From Janibacter cremeus (GTDB taxonomy: Bacteria > Actinomycetota > Actinomycetes > Actinomycetales > Dermatophilaceae), in assembly GCF_029395675.1 (NCBI RefSeq), contig NZ_CP115184.1, positions 186,001 to 250,000 of the forward strand: 64,000 nt of DNA. Direction: 5' to 3'. Position numbers and translations under genes: made by a program. Below are positions 61,946 to 64,000 of this stretch, in pieces; the first letter of the stretch is position 1, and every line of letters starts with the position of its first letter. The notes under the pieces were generated by a model. It ran no database searches. It saw nothing but the letters and a program-made list of their open reading frames with translations, and was not told where the DNA came from.

Positions 61946-61951
61946 TAGCCT
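61946..61951 (+). promoter_or_regulatory. -10-like box of leuB
   Basis: TAGCCT, 6 bases before the leuB ATG; leaderless geometry. Confidence 0.5.
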
Positions 61952-61957
61952 GAGCGC

Positions 61958-63004
61958 ATGACCACCGACGTGCCGCACAAGAGCTTCGACATCGCCGTCA
62001 TCGGCGGGGACGGGATCGGCCCGGAGGTGGTCGCCGAGGGGCTGAAGGTCCTGGGCGCGTCCGGGGTGACGGTCTCCACCACGGAGTACGACCTGGGCGC
62101 CCAGCGCTGGCACCGCACGGGGGAGACCCTGCCGGACTCGGTCGTCGAGGAGATCCGCGGGCACGACGGGATCCTGCTCGGGGCCATCGGCGACCCGACC
62201 GTCCCCTCCGGCGTCCTCGAGCGCGGGGTGCTGCTCCCCCTTCGCTTTGCGCTGGACCACTACGTCAACCTGCGCCCGGCCAAGCTCTTCCCGGGCGTGA
62301 CCAGCCCGTTGTCGACCGAGGTGACCGACAAGGGACTCGACTTCGTCGTCGTGCGCGAGGGGACCGAGGGCCCGTACGTCGGCAACGGTGGCGCGCTGCG
62401 CGTCGGCACCCCGCACGAGGTCGCGACCGAGGTCAGCGTCAACACCCGCTTCGGCATCGAGCGCGTGGTGCGGGACGCCTTCGCCCGCGCGCAGGCCCGC
62501 CCGCGCAGGCACCTGACGCTCGTGCACAAGCACAACGTGCTCACCCACGCCGGCCACCTGTGGCGGCGCACGGTCGAGGAGGTCGGCGCGGAGTACCCCG
62601 ACGTCGAGACCGCCTACCAGCACGTCGACGCGGCGACGATCTTCATGGCCACCGACCCGGCCCGCTTCGACGTCATCGTCACCGACAACCTCTTCGGCGA
62701 CATCATCACCGACATCGCGGCCGCGATCGCCGGTGGCATCGGCCTGGCCGCCAGCGGCAACATCAACCCCTCCCGCGAGGCGCCGAGCATGTTCGAGCCG
62801 GTCCACGGCTCCGCCCCGGACATCGCCGGGCAGGGCAAGGCCGACCCGACGGCGGCGATCCTCTCCGCGGCGATGCTGCTGGAGCACCTCGGTCGTCCCG
62901 AGGACGCGCGGCGCGTCGAGGCCGCGGTCGCCGCGGACCTCGCCGAGCGGACCGGCGAGCGGTCCACCTCCGCGATCGGTGACGCCGTCGCTGCCCGTTT
63001 GTGA
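61958..63004 (+). CDS. leuB: 3-isopropylmalate dehydrogenase
   Basis: 348 residues, the shorter actinobacterial type. NAD-dependent oxidative decarboxylation in leucine synthesis. Motifs: [40 protein letters not shown] (substrate Arg cluster), [57 protein letters not shown] and [18 protein letters not shown] (NAD-binding). Starts at ATG 61958 by a probable leaderless promoter. Followed by ilvE after 60 bases. Confidence 0.95.
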   Translation: MTTDVPHKSFDIAVIGGDGIGPEVVAEGLKVLGASGVTVSTTEYDLGAQRWHRTGETLPDSVVEEIRGHDGILLGAIGDPTVPSGVLERGVLLPLRFALDHYVNLRPAKLFPGVTSPLSTEVTDKGLDFVVVREGTEGPYVGNGGALRVGTPHEVATEVSVNTRFGIERVVRDAFARAQARPRRHLTLVHKHNVLTHAGHLWRRTVEEVGAEYPDVETAYQHVDAATIFMATDPARFDVIVTDNLFGDIITDIAAAIAGGIGLAASGNINPSREAPSMFEPVHGSAPDIAGQGKADPTAAILSAAMLLEHLGRPEDARRVEAAVAADLAERTGERSTSAIGDAVAARL

Positions 63005-63064
63005 TGCGGTGCACAGGGAGGACTACCCTGCGAGGACCCGAACACCTGAGGAGTCGAGTCACCG

Positions 63065-64000
63065 ATGACCGCTGAGCTCACCTTCGCAACCACCCGCCGC
63101 GAGGACCCCCTGCCTGCTGCCGAGCGCGAGACGATCCTCGCCAACCCGGCCTTCGGCACCACCTTCACCGACCACATGGTCACCGCCACCTGGACGAAGG
63201 CGAAGGGCTGGCACGACGGTCAGGTCCGCCCCTTCGGGCCGCTCTCCATCTCGCCCGCCGCGGCCGTCCTGCACTACGCGCAGGAGGTCTTCGAGGGCAT
63301 GAAGGCCTACCGCCACGCGGACGGGTCCGTGTGGACCTTCCGGCCGGACCGCAATGCCGCCCGGATGGCCCGCAGCTGCGAGCGGCTCGCGCTGCCGGTG
63401 CTCTCCGAGGAGGACTTCATCGGCGCGATCCGCGCGCTCGTGGAGACCGACAAGGCGTGGGTGCCCGACTCCGGCACCGGTGAGTCCAGCCTCTACCTGC
63501 GCCCCTTCATGTTCGCCTCGGAGGCCTTCATCGGCGTCCGCCCGGCCAACGAGGTGACCTTCTCCGTCATCGCCAGCCCCGCCGGCGCGTACTTCCCCGG
63601 CGGCATGAAGCCGGTCCACCTCTGGCTCACGACGGACTACGCGCGCGCTGGCGAGGGCGGCACGGGTGCTGCCAAGTGCGGCGGCAACTACGCCTCGTCC
63701 CTGGCCGGTCAGCTGGAGGGCGCCGCGCACGGGTGCGACCAGGTGGTCTTCCTCGACTCCTCGACGCACACCTACATCGAGGAGCTCGGCGGGATGAACC
63801 TCTTCTTCGTCACCAGGGACGGCCGCCTGCGCACCCCCGAGCTCACCGGCTCGATCCTCGAGGGCGTCACCCGCGCCTCCATCCTGGAGATCGCGCCCCA
63901 CCTGGGGCTGCAGCCGGAGGAGGCCCGCATCGGCATCGACGAGTGGAAGGACGGCGTCGCATCCGGTGAGATCACCGAGATCTTCGCGTGCGGCACCGCC
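63065..64000 (+). CDS. ilvE: branched-chain amino-acid aminotransferase, 3' end outside window
   Basis: First 312 residues; runs off the right edge. PLP fold-type IV transaminase, last step in Leu/Ile/Val synthesis. Family text: FGTTFTDHMVTATWTKAKGWHDGQVRPFGPLSISPAAAVLHYAQEVFEGMKAYR, RPDRNAARMARSCERLALP, and the PLP Lys in AAKCGGNYASSLAGQ (near residue 206). Most of a ~365-residue protein is present. GAGGAG lies 11 bases before ATG 63065. Probably co-transcribed with leuB. Confidence 0.94.
   Translation, partial: MTAELTFATTRREDPLPAAERETILANPAFGTTFTDHMVTATWTKAKGWHDGQVRPFGPLSISPAAAVLHYAQEVFEGMKAYRHADGSVWTFRPDRNAARMARSCERLALPVLSEEDFIGAIRALVETDKAWVPDSGTGESSLYLRPFMFASEAFIGVRPANEVTFSVIASPAGAYFPGGMKPVHLWLTTDYARAGEGGTGAAKCGGNYASSLAGQLEGAAHGCDQVVFLDSSTHTYIEELGGMNLFFVTRDGRLRTPELTGSILEGVTRASILEIAPHLGLQPEEARIGIDEWKDGVASGEITEIFACGTA

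Overview
The window is chromosomal DNA of a high-GC actinobacterium. Third-position GC is extreme in every gene, GTG starts are common, and many genes start 6-7 bases after a TAnnnT box, as leaderless genes do. The GlgE maltosyltransferase pathway, the EtfBA pair, GatCAB, and the NAD-dependent ligase next to a DUF664 protein fit the order Micrococcales, probably near Intrasporangiaceae (Janibacter/Knoellia-like). That family placement is inference; no rRNA or tRNA gene is present to test it. I see no phage, insertion sequence with a recognisable transposase, CRISPR array or plasmid function.

Layout. 1-7808: alpha-glucan metabolism, with glgE-pep2-glgB on the minus strand (glgB cut by the left edge) divergent from glgP. 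7809-8353: a repeat-rich gap with a large palindrome and a 56-bp tandem repeat, followed by a dicarboxylate/amino-acid symporter. 9850-15185: glgX divergent from a tightly overlapping YbjN / enoyl-CoA hydratase / methyltransferase / hexapeptide acyltransferase / NIF3-like run. 15351-17114: etfBA. 17341-21862: a secreted M15-like wall protein, then on the minus strand a DHA2 drug exporter, an SDR and dinB. 21950-25300: cysteine desulfurase, mnmA and a MetE-like methyltransferase. 25510-33616: an eight-gene operon joining a three-subunit molybdenum hydroxylase to PxpA/B/C (5-oxoprolinase) and to its own biotin carrier and biotin carboxylase. This is the most interesting metabolic unit in the window.

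33734-41825: acyl-CoA ligase, ligA, DinB/DUF664 protein, DEAD-box helicase, tpx, HIT protein, nitrilase-family amidase. 41831-42994: a DUF559 (PD-(D/E)XK-like) gene bounded on both sides by about 105-bp palindromic elements with nearly identical 22-23 bp arms; this may be a mobile or repeat-maintaining unit. 43093-46512: gatCAB. 46555-49113: hydroxyacid dehydrogenase, SixA-like phosphatase, double-GNAT protein. 49228-52904: ilvBNC behind a leader peptide with clustered Leu codons and a Rho-independent attenuator. 53020-56568: one-chain TMD-NBD-TMD-NBD ABC exporter. 56813-58870: a possible 24-residue small protein and ilvD. 58909-61837: two small proteins and an MFS carrier with a long C-terminal tail. 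61958-64000: leuB and the start of ilvE. The second half is therefore mostly branched-chain amino-acid synthesis (IlvB/N, IlvC, IlvD, LeuB, IlvE) interrupted by unrelated transporters.

Several repeat signals run through the window: the word CGAAGGGG and its complement, three degenerate copies of a 31-35 bp interspersed element, and perfect long hairpins between convergent genes. Counts given are by eye and should be recomputed.
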